A stretch of 64,000 nt of DNA. Origin: Streptomyces zhihengii. Lineage in GTDB: Bacteria > Actinomycetota > Actinomycetes > Streptomycetales > Streptomycetaceae. Positions 10,033 to 19,869 of the stretch are shown in pieces (position 1 is the stretch's first letter; each line of letters starts with the position of its first letter). A model generated the notes under the pieces. That model saw only the letters and a list, made by a program, of their open reading frames with translations. It had not been told where the DNA came from and ran no database searches. Location of the stretch: the NCBI RefSeq assembly GCF_016919245.1, contig NZ_JAFEJA010000001.1, positions 2,390,001-2,454,000 on the forward strand, read 5' to 3'. Made by a program: the position numbers and the translations under genes.

Positions 10033-10139
10033 AGCTTCCGTGACTCGGAGGCGAAGGTCCGATGGGCGCGGATCCCAGAGGCACCGAGGCTTCCGGGAAC
10101 GCGTACACAAACGGCCGTCGTACAGCGTACCAGCCCGGA

Positions 10140-11645
10140 TCAGGAGGTCAGCGCGCGGATGGAGTGGTAGACGTCGAAGACGGCGAGGGTCAGCGGCACC
10201 AGCGTCAGCAGGACGAACGTCTCCGCGACCTCCAGGAAGCGGCCCCAGAAGGGGGTGACCCCCTTGCGGGGCACCACCAGGCCGATCGCGGTGATGACCG
10301 CGGCGACGCCGGCGATGGCGGCGGACAGCCAGACGGTGCGGATGTCCAGCGCGGTGCCGTCGCCCTTGAAGGCGGCCTGGATCATCTCCACCGGCGGGTT
10401 GAGGCACAGGCCGAGCCCGAGGAGCACCAGGGCGCCCAGCCCGGCGGCGAGGGCGCAGCCGACCTGCGCGGTGTAGCGGAAGAGGTGGGCGCGCATCAGC
10501 ATGGCGACGCCGGTCGCGAGGGCGAGGAGCTGGCCCCAGACGCTGTCGGAGAAACCGAGCACCGCCGCGGCGCCGACGGCGACCAGGGCGCAGCCGCCGA
10601 CCAGGCCGACCAGCAGCTCGTGGCCGCGGCGGGCCTGCGCGGCGATCCGGACGGCGTCCACCGGGCCCTGCTGCTGCTCGGGGTCGGAGCCGTAGCCGCC
10701 GGCGCCGGAGCGGGGCGGCTCGAAGCCGATCGGCAGGCGGGCGAAGCGGGTGGAGAGCCCGGGCAGGAAGGCGAGGAGCCCCACGGCGACCGGGGCGCAG
10801 ACGGCGGCGGTCTCGGAGGGCCGCAGCTCGGTCAGGATGGCGACGAAGGTGACCAGCAGGCCGATGGCCGAGGCGAAGACGAAGGCGACGAAGGGGCCGT
10901 CGCCGGCCGGGGCCAGGATGGTGAGGACGACGGAGCACAGCAGGACGGCCGCGCAGGCGAGCAGGAACTGCAGCTTGCCGATGCCCTCGCCCTGGCCGAG
11001 CGGCAGCAGGCCGGCGCCGGCGACCCCGGCGTTCGCCATCGCACCGACGCCGAGCGCGACCGCGGAGCCGCGGTCGTCGTAGACCCGCACGCGCACACCG
11101 GCGAGCGCGAGCAGCAGGACGGCGGTGACCGCGGCAAGGATGCCGGGCAGCCCGTGCATGTCGTGGCGGGGGTCCGCCGACCAGAGCACGAAGGCGAGCA
11201 GCACCATCAGGACCGAGCCGCCGACGAGGCCGGCGCCGCGCATCAGCGCGTCGCTCCACAGGGTGCGGTCCTTGGCGACGGCGGAGGCGACCGCGTCGGA
11301 CACGTCGTCGAAGACGGCGGGCGGCAGCGAGTCGGCGAAGGGGCGCAGCGAGAGCAGTTCGCCGTCGAGGATCCGCTGCGCGGACAGCGAGCGGCCGCCG
11401 TCGAGCACGGTGCCGTCCCGGCGCACCAGGTGGTAGCCGACGGGGGCGCCCTGCTCGGGGGTCTGGCCGGAGAGGCGCAGGATCTCCGGGTACAGGTCGG
11501 CGACGGCGATGTCCTCGGGCAGCGCGACGTCGACGCGGCCGTCGGGTGCCACCACCGTGACCCGGCAGAATCCCGTGCCGCCGCCGGACACGGTCGCGGG
11601 CGCGGACCGGGGTCCGCCGGTAGTGGCTGGGGCCGTCATACTCAC
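10140..11645 (-). CDS. eccD: Type VII secretion integral membrane protein EccD
   Basis: Polytopic core subunit of the ESX inner-membrane complex. The N-terminus (residues about 20-110) carries a ubiquitin-like YukD-type fold ([27 protein letters not shown]...). Roughly eleven hydrophobic segments follow, beginning with [19 protein letters not shown] and ending with [18 protein letters not shown]. The length of 501 aa is normal. The start chosen is GTG 11645, because GAGGGGA lies 6-7 nt upstream; ATG 11639 is the alternative. It is transcribed divergently from eccC and separated from downstream rpsO by 166 nt. Confidence 0.93.
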   Translation of the reverse strand: MSMTAPATTGGPRSAPATVSGGGTGFCRVTVVAPDGRVDVALPEDIAVADLYPEILRLSGQTPEQGAPVGYHLVRRDGTVLDGGRSLSAQRILDGELLSLRPFADSLPPAVFDDVSDAVASAVAKDRTLWSDALMRGAGLVGGSVLMVLLAFVLWSADPRHDMHGLPGILAAVTAVLLLALAGVRVRVYDDRGSAVALGVGAMANAGVAGAGLLPLGQGEGIGKLQFLLACAAVLLCSVVLTILAPAGDGPFVAFVFASAIGLLVTFVAILTELRPSETAAVCAPVAVGLLAFLPGLSTRFARLPIGFEPPRSGAGGYGSDPEQQQGPVDAVRIAAQARRGHELLVGLVGGCALVAVGAAAVLGFSDSVWGQLLALATGVAMLMRAHLFRYTAQVGCALAAGLGALVLLGLGLCLNPPVEMIQAAFKGDGTALDIRTVWLSAAIAGVAAVITAIGLVVPRKGVTPFWGRFLEVAETFVLLTLVPLTLAVFDVYHSIRALTS

Positions 11646-11862
11646 CTGTTGCTTCCCCTCGTGGTGATCCTGGCCGGCTGGCCTGACAATGCGCTCCGAA
11701 TGACCCTTTTTTTGCGGTAGTTCATGGCTGCGCAAATCCGTCGCGCCACCCTACCGCCCACCCGTCACTGCTGACGCAAGTAGGATCCCTGACCGCGGAG
11801 GGGGCCCGTCGCCACGGGGGCGCCGATAGGAAGTTTCCCTCCGCCAAGGGAATTGGTGAGCT
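11646..11862. promoter_or_regulatory. eccD-eccC divergent intergenic region
   Basis: 217 bp that must hold promoters for both arms of the T7SS core. A TAGGAT hexamer (+ strand, 11781-11786) and a TAGGGT hexamer (- strand, 11748-11753) look like -10 boxes, but no good -35 is found at 17-18 bp for either. A run of seven T lies at 11707-11713. Assignments are weak. Confidence 0.3.
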
Positions 11863-14800
11863 GTGAGTCAGATCGTCGTCAAGCGCCCACCACGGGCCCT
11901 GCCGTCCGAAGTGCCCGGCGAGCAGGTGCAGCTGCAACCACCGCCCGAGCTGCCCCGCGGACAGCAGGAGGGCGCCCTGATGCAGCTCCTGCCGATGCTC
12001 GGCATGGGCGGTTCGGTCGTCTTCTTCTTCATGACGCCGAACCCGATCATGCGGATCATGGGCATGGTGATGATCGCGTCCACGGTCGCCATGGCCATCG
12101 CCATGCTCGTGCGCTACCGGCGCGGCACCCAGGGGCAGCTCGCCGACCTGCGGCGCGACTATCTGAAGTATCTGACGCAGACCCGCCGTTCCGTGCTGCG
12201 CACCGCTCACCTCCAGCGTGACGCCCAGTTCTATCTGCACCCGTCGCCCGAGCAGCTCTGGGCGCTGGTCGCCGAGGGCAGCCGGGTCTGGGAGCGGCGG
12301 GTGGCCGACGTCGACTTCGCGCAGGTGCGCATCGGGCTCGGCAGCCAGCAGCTCGCGACCCCGCTCATCGAGCCCGACACCGCGCCCGTCGACGAGCTGG
12401 AGCCGCTCACCGCGGGGGCGATGCAGCAGTTCCTGAACGCCCACGGCACGGTGGACAACCTGCCCATGGCGGTGTCGCTGCGGGCCTTCTACCACCTGAC
12501 CGTCACCGGGGACGCCGAGTCCGCCCGGTCGGCGACCCGTGCCATGGTCGGCTCGCTGGCGGCGCTGCACTCCCCCGAGGACCTGGTCGTCGCCGTGGCG
12601 ACGGCGACGACCGCGGCGCCCGGGTGGGAGTGGACGAAGTGGCTCCCGCACGTCCAGGACACCGGGCCCGGCGACGGGGCCGGCTCCCGCCGTCTGATCA
12701 CCACGGACCCGCGCGAACTCCAGGACATGCTCGCCACCCGCCTGGAGGGCCGCCCGCGTTTCCAGGCCGGCGGCCACCCGCTCCTCGACCAGCCGCACAT
12801 CGTGGTCGTGCTCGACGGTCAGTCGGTGCCGCAGGCGTCCGCGCTCGCCGCCCCCGAGGGCCTCCAGGGCGTGACCATCATCGAGGTGGTGCCCGGGGAC
12901 CAGAACGGCCCGCGCGGCGGACTCTCGGTGACCGTGCACCCCGACTCGCTGCAGCTGGAGTCCGGGCACGGCCTCGTCTACGACGGTGCCCCCGACCGTC
13001 TGGGACTGGAGGCCGCCGAGGCTCTCGCCCGGCAGCTCGCGCCGCTGCGCATAGGAAGCGGCGGGGACGACGACGAACCGCTGCTCGCCAACCTCGACTT
13101 CACCGACCTGCTCAACCTCGGCGACGCCGCCTCCGTCGACGTGGCCCGCACCTGGCGGCCGCGCTCGCAGTCCGAGCGGCTGCGCGTGCCGATCGGCGTC
13201 GGCGAGGACGGCAGCCCCGTGATGCTCGACCTCAAGGAGGCCGCGCAGGAGGGCATGGGCCCGCACGGTCTGTGCGTCGGCGCCACCGGATCCGGCAAGT
13301 CGGAGCTGCTGCGCACCCTGGTGCTCGGCCTGGCCGTGACCCACTCCTCGGAGACGCTGAACTTCGTCCTCGCCGACTTCAAGGGCGGCGCCACCTTCGC
13401 CGGCATGTCGCAGATGCCGCACGTGGCCGCGGTCATCACCAACCTCGCCGACGACCTCACCCTGGTCGACCGCATGGGCGACTCCATCCGCGGCGAGCTC
13501 AACCGCCGGCAGGAGATGCTGCGCGACGCGGGCAACTACGCCAACATCCACGACTACGAGAAGGCCCGTGCCGCGGGCGCCCCGCTCCAGCCGATCCCCT
13601 CGCTGGTGCTGGTGATCGACGAGTTCAGCGAACTGCTGACCGCGATGCCGGACTTCATCGAGATGTTCGTGCAGATCGGCCGTATCGGCCGGTCGCTCGG
13701 CGTGCACCTGCTGCTCGCCTCGCAGCGGCTGGAGGAGGGACGGCTGCGCGGCCTGGAGACGTATCTGTCGTACCGGATCGGTCTGCGGACGTTCTCCGCC
13801 GCCGAGTCGCGCGCGGCGATCGGCGTGCCGGACGCGTACACCCTTCCCAACGTCCCCGGTTCCGGCTTCCTGAAGTACGGCACCGACGAGATGGTGCGCT
13901 TCAAGGCCGCGTACGTCTCGGGCGTCTACCGCACCAACCAGCACGCCGCCGTCCCCGGCGGTCCGCTGCCCGTCGACCGGCGCCCCGTCGTGTTCACCGC
14001 GGCTCCGGTGGCGGTCCGCTACGTCGAGCCCGCCGCGCAGCCCCGCGTCCCGGACGCGCGGGCACCGGAGGACGACGCGCTCGCCGACTCCGTCCTGGAC
14101 GTGATCGTCCGCCGGCTGGAGGGCCGGGGCGCCGAGGCGCACCAGGTGTGGCTGCCCCCGCTGGACAACCCGCCGCCGCTGGACGAGATCCTGCCGGGGC
14201 TCGCCGGGGTGGAGGGCCGCGGACTCACCCAGCCCGGGTTCGAGGGCGCGGGCAAGCTGGTCGTCCCGCTGGGCGTCGTCGACAAGCCCTTCGAGCAGCG
14301 ACGTGACGTGCTGTACCGGGACTTCTCCGGTGCGGCGGGCCACATGCAGATCATCGGCGGTCCGCAGTCCGGCAAGTCGACGCTGCTGCGGACGCTCGTG
14401 TCCGCGTTCGCGCTCACCCACACCCCGCAGGAGGTGCAGTTCTACGGGCTGGACTTCGGCGGCGGCGGCATGTCCTCCATCGCGGGCCTGCCGCACGTCG
14501 GCGGGATCGCCTCCCGGCTGGACCCCGAGCGGGTGCGGCGCACCGTGGCCGAGGTCTACGGCATCCTGTCCCGGCGCGAGGAGTACTTCCGCAGCGCCGG
14601 CATCGACTCCATCAACACCTACCGCAGGCTGCGCGCCCGGGGCGAGATCTCGACGACCGAGCAGCCGTGGGGCGACGTCTTCCTCGTCATCGACGGCTGG
14701 GGCAACTTCCGCAACGACTACGAGGGCCTGGAGTCCGCCGTGGTCGACATGGCGGTGCGCGGGCTCGGCTACGGCATCCACGTCATCCTCACCGCCTCGC

Positions 14801-15837
14801 GGTCGATGGACGTGCGGTCGAACATCAAGGACCAGCTGCTGAACCGGCTGGAGCTGCGGCTCGGCGACACCATGGACTCCGAGGTCGACCGCAAGCTCGC
14901 CGTCAACGTGCCGCAGGGGGTGCCCGGCCGCGGCCTGGTCCCCGAGAAGCTGCACTTCATGGCGTCCGTGCCGCGCATCGACAGCATCCAGTCGGACAGC
15001 GACCTCGCCGAGGCCACCGCGGCCATGGTGCAGGAGATCAGCCGCCACTGGACGGGGCCCACGGCGCCGAAGGTGCGGCTGCTGCCGCGCGAGTTCCCCG
15101 CACAGCAGCTCCCCGCCGGCTTCGCCGAGCCGCGGCGCGGGGTGGCGTTCGCGATCGACGAGAACAACCTGGAGCCGGTCTTCGTCGACTTCGAGCGCGA
15201 CCCGTTCTTCCTGGTGTTCGGCGAGAGCGAGTCCGGCAAGTCGAACCTGCTGAGGCTGCTCATCAAGCAGATCACGGAGCGGTACGACGGGAACTCCGCG
15301 AAGTTCTTCGTGATCGACAACCGGCGCGCCCTGCTCGACGTCACCCCCGCCTCGCACCTCGCCGAGTACGTGCCCATGTCCAACAACATGGAGCACCATG
15401 TGGACGCCCTCGCGGAGCTGATGCAGCGCCGCGCGCCGTCCGCCGAGGTCACCGCCCAGCAGCTGCGGGACCGGAGCTGGTGGCAGGGGCCGGACGTGTT
15501 CGTGGTCGTCGACGACTACGACCTGGTCTCCACGTCGAGCGGCAACCCGCTGGCGAAGCTGGCGGAGATGCTGCCGTTCGCGCGGGACGTGGGCGTGCGC
15601 TTCGTCATCGCCCGCAGCTCGGCGGGCGCCGCCCGGGCGGGCTACGAGGCGTTCATGCAGCGCATGATGGAGCTCGGCGCCCAGGGCGTGCTGCTGTCGG
15701 GCGACCCGACGGAGGGTGATGTGCTCGGCGGCGTCCGGATGCGGCCGATGCCGCCCGGCCGCGGCGTCTTCATCTCCCGCCAGCGGGGGAACCCGCTGGT
15801 GCAGACGGGGTTGGTGCCGACGGAGTACTCGTCGTGA
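11863..15837 (+). CDS. eccC: Type VII secretion ATPase EccC
   Basis: FtsK/SpoIIIE-family motor of the ESX system that binds Esx substrates and powers export. It has 1324 residues as one fused chain. Two N-terminal transmembrane helices (about 40-56 and 60-80) are followed by three ATPase domains. Their Walker A motifs are GATGSGKS (about residue 473), GGPQSGKS (about 831) and GESESGKS (about 1120). The first domain keeps a Walker B (LVLVIDEFSELL), while the second and third have less canonical versions (FLVIDGWGNF, FVVVDDYDLV). The start GTG gives MSQIVVKRPPR. The gene is followed 5 nt later by a strong terminator, so it is transcriptionally separate from the downstream substrate module. Confidence 0.97.
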   Translation: MSQIVVKRPPRALPSEVPGEQVQLQPPPELPRGQQEGALMQLLPMLGMGGSVVFFFMTPNPIMRIMGMVMIASTVAMAIAMLVRYRRGTQGQLADLRRDYLKYLTQTRRSVLRTAHLQRDAQFYLHPSPEQLWALVAEGSRVWERRVADVDFAQVRIGLGSQQLATPLIEPDTAPVDELEPLTAGAMQQFLNAHGTVDNLPMAVSLRAFYHLTVTGDAESARSATRAMVGSLAALHSPEDLVVAVATATTAAPGWEWTKWLPHVQDTGPGDGAGSRRLITTDPRELQDMLATRLEGRPRFQAGGHPLLDQPHIVVVLDGQSVPQASALAAPEGLQGVTIIEVVPGDQNGPRGGLSVTVHPDSLQLESGHGLVYDGAPDRLGLEAAEALARQLAPLRIGSGGDDDEPLLANLDFTDLLNLGDAASVDVARTWRPRSQSERLRVPIGVGEDGSPVMLDLKEAAQEGMGPHGLCVGATGSGKSELLRTLVLGLAVTHSSETLNFVLADFKGGATFAGMSQMPHVAAVITNLADDLTLVDRMGDSIRGELNRRQEMLRDAGNYANIHDYEKARAAGAPLQPIPSLVLVIDEFSELLTAMPDFIEMFVQIGRIGRSLGVHLLLASQRLEEGRLRGLETYLSYRIGLRTFSAAESRAAIGVPDAYTLPNVPGSGFLKYGTDEMVRFKAAYVSGVYRTNQHAAVPGGPLPVDRRPVVFTAAPVAVRYVEPAAQPRVPDARAPEDDALADSVLDVIVRRLEGRGAEAHQVWLPPLDNPPPLDEILPGLAGVEGRGLTQPGFEGAGKLVVPLGVVDKPFEQRRDVLYRDFSGAAGHMQIIGGPQSGKSTLLRTLVSAFALTHTPQEVQFYGLDFGGGGMSSIAGLPHVGGIASRLDPERVRRTVAEVYGILSRREEYFRSAGIDSINTYRRLRARGEISTTEQPWGDVFLVIDGWGNFRNDYEGLESAVVDMAVRGLGYGIHVILTASRSMDVRSNIKDQLLNRLELRLGDTMDSEVDRKLAVNVPQGVPGRGLVPEKLHFMASVPRIDSIQSDSDLAEATAAMVQEISRHWTGPTAPKVRLLPREFPAQQLPAGFAEPRRGVAFAIDENNLEPVFVDFERDPFFLVFGESESGKSNLLRLLIKQITERYDGNSAKFFVIDNRRALLDVTPASHLAEYVPMSNNMEHHVDALAELMQRRAPSAEVTAQQLRDRSWWQGPDVFVVVDDYDLVSTSSGNPLAKLAEMLPFARDVGVRFVIARSSAGAARAGYEAFMQRMMELGAQGVLLSGDPTEGDVLGGVRMRPMPPGRGVFISRQRGNPLVQTGLVPTEYSS

Positions 15838-15841
15838 CCGG

Positions 15842-15876
15842 GGCGGCCGCCCGCGAGAGGTTCGCGGGCGGCCGCC
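15842..15876 (+). terminator. eccC terminator hairpin
   Basis: A perfect 15-bp stem (15842-15856 with 15862-15876) and a 5-nt loop, starting 5 nt after the eccC stop. No U-tract. Confidence 0.8.
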
Positions 15877-15943
15877 TTCGTGCGGGAGCCGGCCGTGGAC
15901 GGCCCGGCCCGCACGGCGACGCGACGCGGGCCGTGAACGCCCC

Positions 15944-15974
15944 TTGCGGACCGTCACGGCCCATCGCATAGGTT
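15944..15974 (+). promoter_or_regulatory. Possible promoter of the T7SS substrate module
   Basis: TTGCGG at 15944-15949 and TAGGTT at 15969-15974 are spaced 19 bp apart and lie about 45 nt upstream of the first gene of the module. TAGGTT resembles the -10 of streptomycete HrdB promoters. The spacing is at the long end. Confidence 0.4.
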
Positions 15975-16024
15975 GAAACCGGAATTCGAACGTCCATCGT
16001 TGTACGGGGGAAGGAGCCCTGCGA

Positions 16025-16525
16025 ATGGCTTGGGACGAGTGGGACCAGCTGAAGGCATCGGCGGCCGACAAGGGGTCGGCGCAGATGCAGCTCAACGGCA
16101 TACCGGACGAGGACAAACCCAACTCGGGCAACCCGAACGCAGGGGATCTGAGAGTCGACCAGCAGGATCTCGCCGCCATCGGCGACGAGGCCTTCAAGCT
16201 GTACAACCGGCTCTGGAAGGAGGCCCGGGTCACCAGCACGGACACCACGGCCAGCGACCTGTCCGGGCAGGGTTTCGCGCTCGGGGCAGCGCTGCAGCAC
16301 GTGTCGACCCGCTGGGACAAGCAGCTGGGTTCCGTGATGGACGCCTGCGCGCTCATCTCCAACCACATGGACTACACCAAGAACGCCCACGCCGGGGACG
16401 AGGTCTTCATCGCCCGGCGGGTCAGCTCGATCCACACGCTCGACGCGGGCTTCGACGAGGCGTGGGCGGCGCCCGGGAAGCCCAACGGCATCTACGGCGA
16501 GAAGCCGAAGAAGGACGAGGACTGA
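16025..16525 (+). CDS. Small helical T7SS-linked protein (putative partner/chaperone)
   Basis: A 166-aa protein starting MAWDEWDQLKASAADKG after a GGAAGGAG ribosome site. The middle is predicted helical with two long segments (AAIGDEAFKLYNRLWKEARV and GAALQHVSTRWDKQLGSVMDACALISNHM), as in the WXG100 helical hairpin. The central WxG itself is absent and no YxxxD/E tail is seen. Its stop TGA shares one base with the next ATG, so it is translationally coupled to the 758-aa WXG protein. This pairing recalls small partners encoded before large T7SS substrates (for example Lap proteins of LXG toxins). The function is inferred from context only. Confidence 0.8.
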   Translation: MAWDEWDQLKASAADKGSAQMQLNGIPDEDKPNSGNPNAGDLRVDQQDLAAIGDEAFKLYNRLWKEARVTSTDTTASDLSGQGFALGAALQHVSTRWDKQLGSVMDACALISNHMDYTKNAHAGDEVFIARRVSSIHTLDAGFDEAWAAPGKPNGIYGEKPKKDED

Positions 16526-18801
16526 TGAACTTCGACGACCTTCATTCGGCGAACTTCAAGACGCTCGACGACACGGTCGGCGACTGGACGTCCATGATCA
16601 CCAAGCTGGGCGAACTCAAGCGGGACGCCGACGACGGGCTTCGCAAGAAGGCGCTCAAGGCGAACTGGGCGGGCGACAACGCCACCATCAGCCGTGAGTT
16701 CGTCGGCAAGACGGCCGGGGAGTTCGGCGACGCGGTGACCCAGGCGACCTCGATCCGCGACATCATGCGGGACACGAGGGACGAGCTCAAGACGCAGCAG
16801 CGGCTGCTCAAGGAGGCCGTCGAGCGCGGCCGGGGCAAGCATCTGTCGGTCACCTCGTCCGGCGGCGGATTCACCGTCCGGGAGAACCCGGACCAGAAGG
16901 CGCCCGGCGGGCAGGAGGACGTCACCGGCCTCCGCAACGAGCTCCAGGGGATCCTGGACAAGGCCACCGAGATCGACACCACGGCCTCCACGTCGCTCAA
17001 GGCGCTCGTCGACCTCACGGACCACGGGTTCTCCGACGCGGTGTACAAGGACCGTGACTCGGCGACCGCGGCGATCAAGGACGCCGAACGGCTGGCCGCC
17101 ATCGCGAAGAAGAAGCCCGAGGACCTCACGCCCGCGGACTTCGACGCGCTCAACAACGGTCTGAAGACGCACGCCGGCGACCCGATCTTCGCCGAGCACT
17201 TCGCGGACAAGCTGGGGGCCAAGGGCACACTCGACTTCTGGGCGGGTCTCAACGACCCGCGTCTCGCCTACGAGGTCGGCTCCGAAAGGGTCGAGAAGTA
17301 CGGCGAACTCCAGAAGAACCTGAGCCTGACCCTCGCCCAGGCCACCCAGGCGGACACCCCCGAGATGTCCCGCTGGAAGGTGGACATGGTGAACCTCGGG
17401 GACCAGCCGGTCTCCAAGAACGGCTCCACCATGGGTTTCCAGGTGATGAGCAACCTCATGCGGTGGGGCGACTACGACGACCGCTTCCTCACCGACTACG
17501 GCAGCAAGCTCATCGAGACCGAGAAGAAGCTGACCGACAACGGCCGGCACGAGCCCATGGCCTGGCACCAGATGGGCATGGACCCCATGCTCAACCGGAC
17601 GGGCACGGACTCGGGCGGCGACCCGATGACGGGCTTCATGAAGGCGCTCGCCAACAGCCCCGGCGCGGCGACGGACTTCTTCAACGCCGACTTCGTCACC
17701 AAGGACGAGGACCACGAGTTCGAGCGGGACACCGACGGCAACGGCAAGAACGGCAAGGTCGGACTCAGCAACTTCGAGTACCTCTTCGAGGAGCGGGACT
17801 GGCCTCAGGACAGGGACGACAAGGGCGAGGAGAGCATCACCGGCCGCAACAACCTCGCCATGGCGCTGGAGGCGGCCACGACCGGGCACCCGGCGGGGCA
17901 GATGCCGACGGAGGACACGCCTCCGCACTCGCCGGAGCAGGCCCGGCTCATGTCGGACATCGTCGCGTCCGTCGCGGACGACCCCAAGCGGCTCACGGAC
18001 CACTCCTACATGTCCGACAGCATCGGGCAGATCACCTCGGAGTATCTGCCGGACATCAACCGCGCGATGGCGGACGACCCGCACGGCAACACCGAGAAAC
18101 TCTTCCCGCTCGTCGGCACCCAGGCCGATCTCAACCACCAGGACGTCAACGCCCTGCTGATCACCGTGGGCCAGAGCCCCGACGGCTATGCCGCCGTCGA
18201 AGTCGGCCAGAAGGCCTACATGGCCGGCCTCCTGGACTACCACCTCAACCCGGACCTGCCCGCCGACCAGCGGTATCCGCATTCGCCGCAGGAGACCGTC
18301 GAGGCGATCACCCGTCGTTCGGGGGAGGTCAGCGGTTCGCTCGCCATCGGCATGCAGGAAGCCGTGCTGGGCGACGCCTCCAAGGAGGCGAAGGAGTTCT
18401 CCGACTCGGTCTCCCAGCAGAAGAACGCCTGGTCCGGGGCGATCGGGACGGGCATCGGCGTGGGCGTCAGCTTCATCGCCACGCCTGTGGGCGGAGCTGT
18501 CGCGGGCGGTGTGGCGAGCACGGTCACCGGCATGGTCCTGGAGCACATCTTCCAGCAGTCCGAGACCGACGTCCTGACCGAGGCGAGTCAGGACGCCGGC
18601 GAACTCTGGGAGAAGAGCCGGGACATGAACGCCGAGCAGAACCAGCTCGCCGCGATCAGGGCCGCCGAGGCCCACGGCGTCGACTACCGGGACCAGATCG
18701 CCGACTGGGCCCTGACCGGGCGCGACAACGGGTTCAACGACGCCGCGGTGAACGCCCGGCACATGGCGGACCATCTGACGACGGAGGTGCCCGCATCATG
18801 A
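16525..18801 (+). CDS. Large WXG-domain protein, candidate type VII substrate
   Basis: A 758-aa protein. The N-terminal ~120 residues are helical and contain a WxG motif (KANWAGDN, W48-A-G50), as in Esx/LXG substrates. A long acidic, mostly helical middle (about 130-630) has no motif I recognise. Near residues 635-675 there is a Gly/Ala-rich hydrophobic stretch (IGTGIGVGVSFIATPVGG... with a second half AGGVASTVTGMVL) that could insert in or cross a membrane. The C-terminus is an amphipathic segment ending HMADHLTTEVPAS. There is no Sec signal. The gene is coupled to the 166-aa gene upstream and to a lipoprotein downstream. It is probably secreted by, or acts with, the adjacent ESX machine. 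It may be a toxin, an envelope component or an extracellular scaffold. I cannot name a catalytic domain. Confidence 0.82.
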   Translation: MNFDDLHSANFKTLDDTVGDWTSMITKLGELKRDADDGLRKKALKANWAGDNATISREFVGKTAGEFGDAVTQATSIRDIMRDTRDELKTQQRLLKEAVERGRGKHLSVTSSGGGFTVRENPDQKAPGGQEDVTGLRNELQGILDKATEIDTTASTSLKALVDLTDHGFSDAVYKDRDSATAAIKDAERLAAIAKKKPEDLTPADFDALNNGLKTHAGDPIFAEHFADKLGAKGTLDFWAGLNDPRLAYEVGSERVEKYGELQKNLSLTLAQATQADTPEMSRWKVDMVNLGDQPVSKNGSTMGFQVMSNLMRWGDYDDRFLTDYGSKLIETEKKLTDNGRHEPMAWHQMGMDPMLNRTGTDSGGDPMTGFMKALANSPGAATDFFNADFVTKDEDHEFERDTDGNGKNGKVGLSNFEYLFEERDWPQDRDDKGEESITGRNNLAMALEAATTGHPAGQMPTEDTPPHSPEQARLMSDIVASVADDPKRLTDHSYMSDSIGQITSEYLPDINRAMADDPHGNTEKLFPLVGTQADLNHQDVNALLITVGQSPDGYAAVEVGQKAYMAGLLDYHLNPDLPADQRYPHSPQETVEAITRRSGEVSGSLAIGMQEAVLGDASKEAKEFSDSVSQQKNAWSGAIGTGIGVGVSFIATPVGGAVAGGVASTVTGMVLEHIFQQSETDVLTEASQDAGELWEKSRDMNAEQNQLAAIRAAEAHGVDYRDQIADWALTGRDNGFNDAAVNARHMADHLTTEVPAS

Positions 18802-19397
18802 GCTCGCCCCACGCCCCGACCGCCTCCGCACCGGATCGGACCGCGCGCCGCGGCCGTGTCCGCCGCGTCGCGGGAGCCGCTGTGGTCGCCGCCTCCCTCG
18901 CGCTGGCGGGGACCGCCTGCTCGGGCGACGCGGAGAAGCGGTCCTTCACCGTGCCGTCGGACCTGTGCGGAACACCGGTGCCCACGGCGGCCCTGGACCC
19001 GGTGCTGCCGACGAGCGGCGAGAAGCTGACGGCCGACGCGGAATCGCAGGAGGTCGGGGACACGCACTGCCGCGTCGCCGTCGACGGCGAGAGCGTGCTG
19101 AGTGTCTTCTCCGAACGGCGGGCGGACCCGTCGGTGGCGAAGGTGGCCCGGGGCAACCCGCACATGGACCTCTCCGAGCACACCAGCGAGGACGGTACCT
19201 ATATGTGGTCCGGCCAGGGGGGTGTGCGCAGCATCGCGTGCCCGGCCGTCTCGAAGGACCATCCGGACCGGGGCCACGTGTTCGTCCGGGTGCTCATCTA
19301 CGACGAGAAGCGTGCCGACGCCGACGCGGCGAAGGACCTCGTACTCGCCGTCGCGAAGTCCGTCGCCGCATCGGAGGAGTGCACCTCCGGCGCGTAG
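18798..19397 (+). CDS. Putative lipoprotein, third gene of the substrate module
   Basis: A 199-aa protein whose ATG overlaps the previous stop by 4 nt (ATGA). A twin-basic N-region (RTARRGRVRRVAGA) and a hydrophobic core lead to a lipobox-like LALAGTAC, so it is probably lipidated at about Cys 39. The mature part contains four more Cys residues, spaced so that two disulfides are possible. It could protect the cell from the 758-aa product, since membrane-anchored lipoprotein immunity factors are common. It could equally be a receptor. It has no recognised domain. The gene ends against a convergent terminator shared with esxB. Confidence 0.8.
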   Translation: MSSPHAPTASAPDRTARRGRVRRVAGAAVVAASLALAGTACSGDAEKRSFTVPSDLCGTPVPTAALDPVLPTSGEKLTADAESQEVGDTHCRVAVDGESVLSVFSERRADPSVAKVARGNPHMDLSEHTSEDGTYMWSGQGGVRSIACPAVSKDHPDRGHVFVRVLIYDEKRADADAAKDLVLAVAKSVAASEECTSGA

Positions 19398-19425
19398 GGA
19401 CCGTGTCCCGCGCCGGACACACCAG

Positions 19426-19456
19426 GGGGTGGGCACCCCTCGCGCGTGCCCACCCC
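19426..19456. terminator. Bidirectional terminator between the module and esxB
   Basis: GGGGTGGGCAC at 19426-19436 pairs with GTGCCCACCCC at 19446-19456 (11 bp, 9-nt loop). Outside it, GGACAC and GTGTCC can extend the structure. The flanking genes converge. Confidence 0.75.
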
Positions 19457-19497
19457 TGTGCGGTGTCCCGAAGCGTCCGGCCGAGGCCGGGAACGGA

Positions 19498-19800
19498 TCA
19501 GGCGAAGTAGCTGGCGGCCTTCTTGTCGCCGCCCATGTAGTCGCCGCCCGCGTTGGCCACGACCTGGCCGATCTGCATCAGGGCCTTGTGGATGTCGGCG
19601 GCCTCCTTGTCCCACTTCACCTGCTCCTGGACGTACGCGTTGTGCGCCTCGCCCTCCCAGCCGGCGGCGACGGTGGCCATGGCCGTCTTGATCTCCCGAA
19701 GGTCCTCTTCGAGCTTCTTGGCCTGGTTGCCCAGCGTGGTCGCCGCCACGTCGAGGCCGTCGTACTTGACGACGAGCTCGTCGCCGGAGTTCATGCCCAT
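19498..19800 (-). CDS. esxB: WXG100 protein EsxB-type
   Basis: A 100-aa WXG100 protein with W48-E-G50 in the turn between two long helices. The C-terminal YMGGD (Y88-D92) fits the YxxxD/E export motif recognised by EccC. It is encoded 69 nt downstream of esxA on the same strand, consistent with the secreted EsxA-EsxB heterodimer known from S. coelicolor, where loss affects sporulation. A GAGGGA ribosome site lies just upstream. ATG 19794 (MNSGDELVV) is an equally possible start with better spacing. Which paralogue is named A or B rests on gene order and the tail motif. Confidence 0.9.
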   Translation of the reverse strand: MGMNSGDELVVKYDGLDVAATTLGNQAKKLEEDLREIKTAMATVAAGWEGEAHNAYVQEQVKWDKEAADIHKALMQIGQVVANAGGDYMGGDKKAASYFA

Positions 19801-19869
19801 GATTCCCTCATCTCACGTTGTGTGGTCACCCGGCGGGCCTCCGCCCGGGTGGAGTGCGCCCAGCGGGCT

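Noticed and set aside
11722..16368. A very long open frame (1548 codons) antisense to eccC
   Set aside because: In GC-rich DNA, third-position bias keeps antisense frames open. Its translation is Arg/His/Gly-rich with no motif, while the + strand frame is a full EccC.
17701..17800. EF-hand-like DTDGNGKNGKVGLSNFEYLF in the 758-aa protein
   Set aside because: The hydrophobic position 8 is Asn and the position 12 acidic residue is Gly, so a working calcium loop is unlikely.
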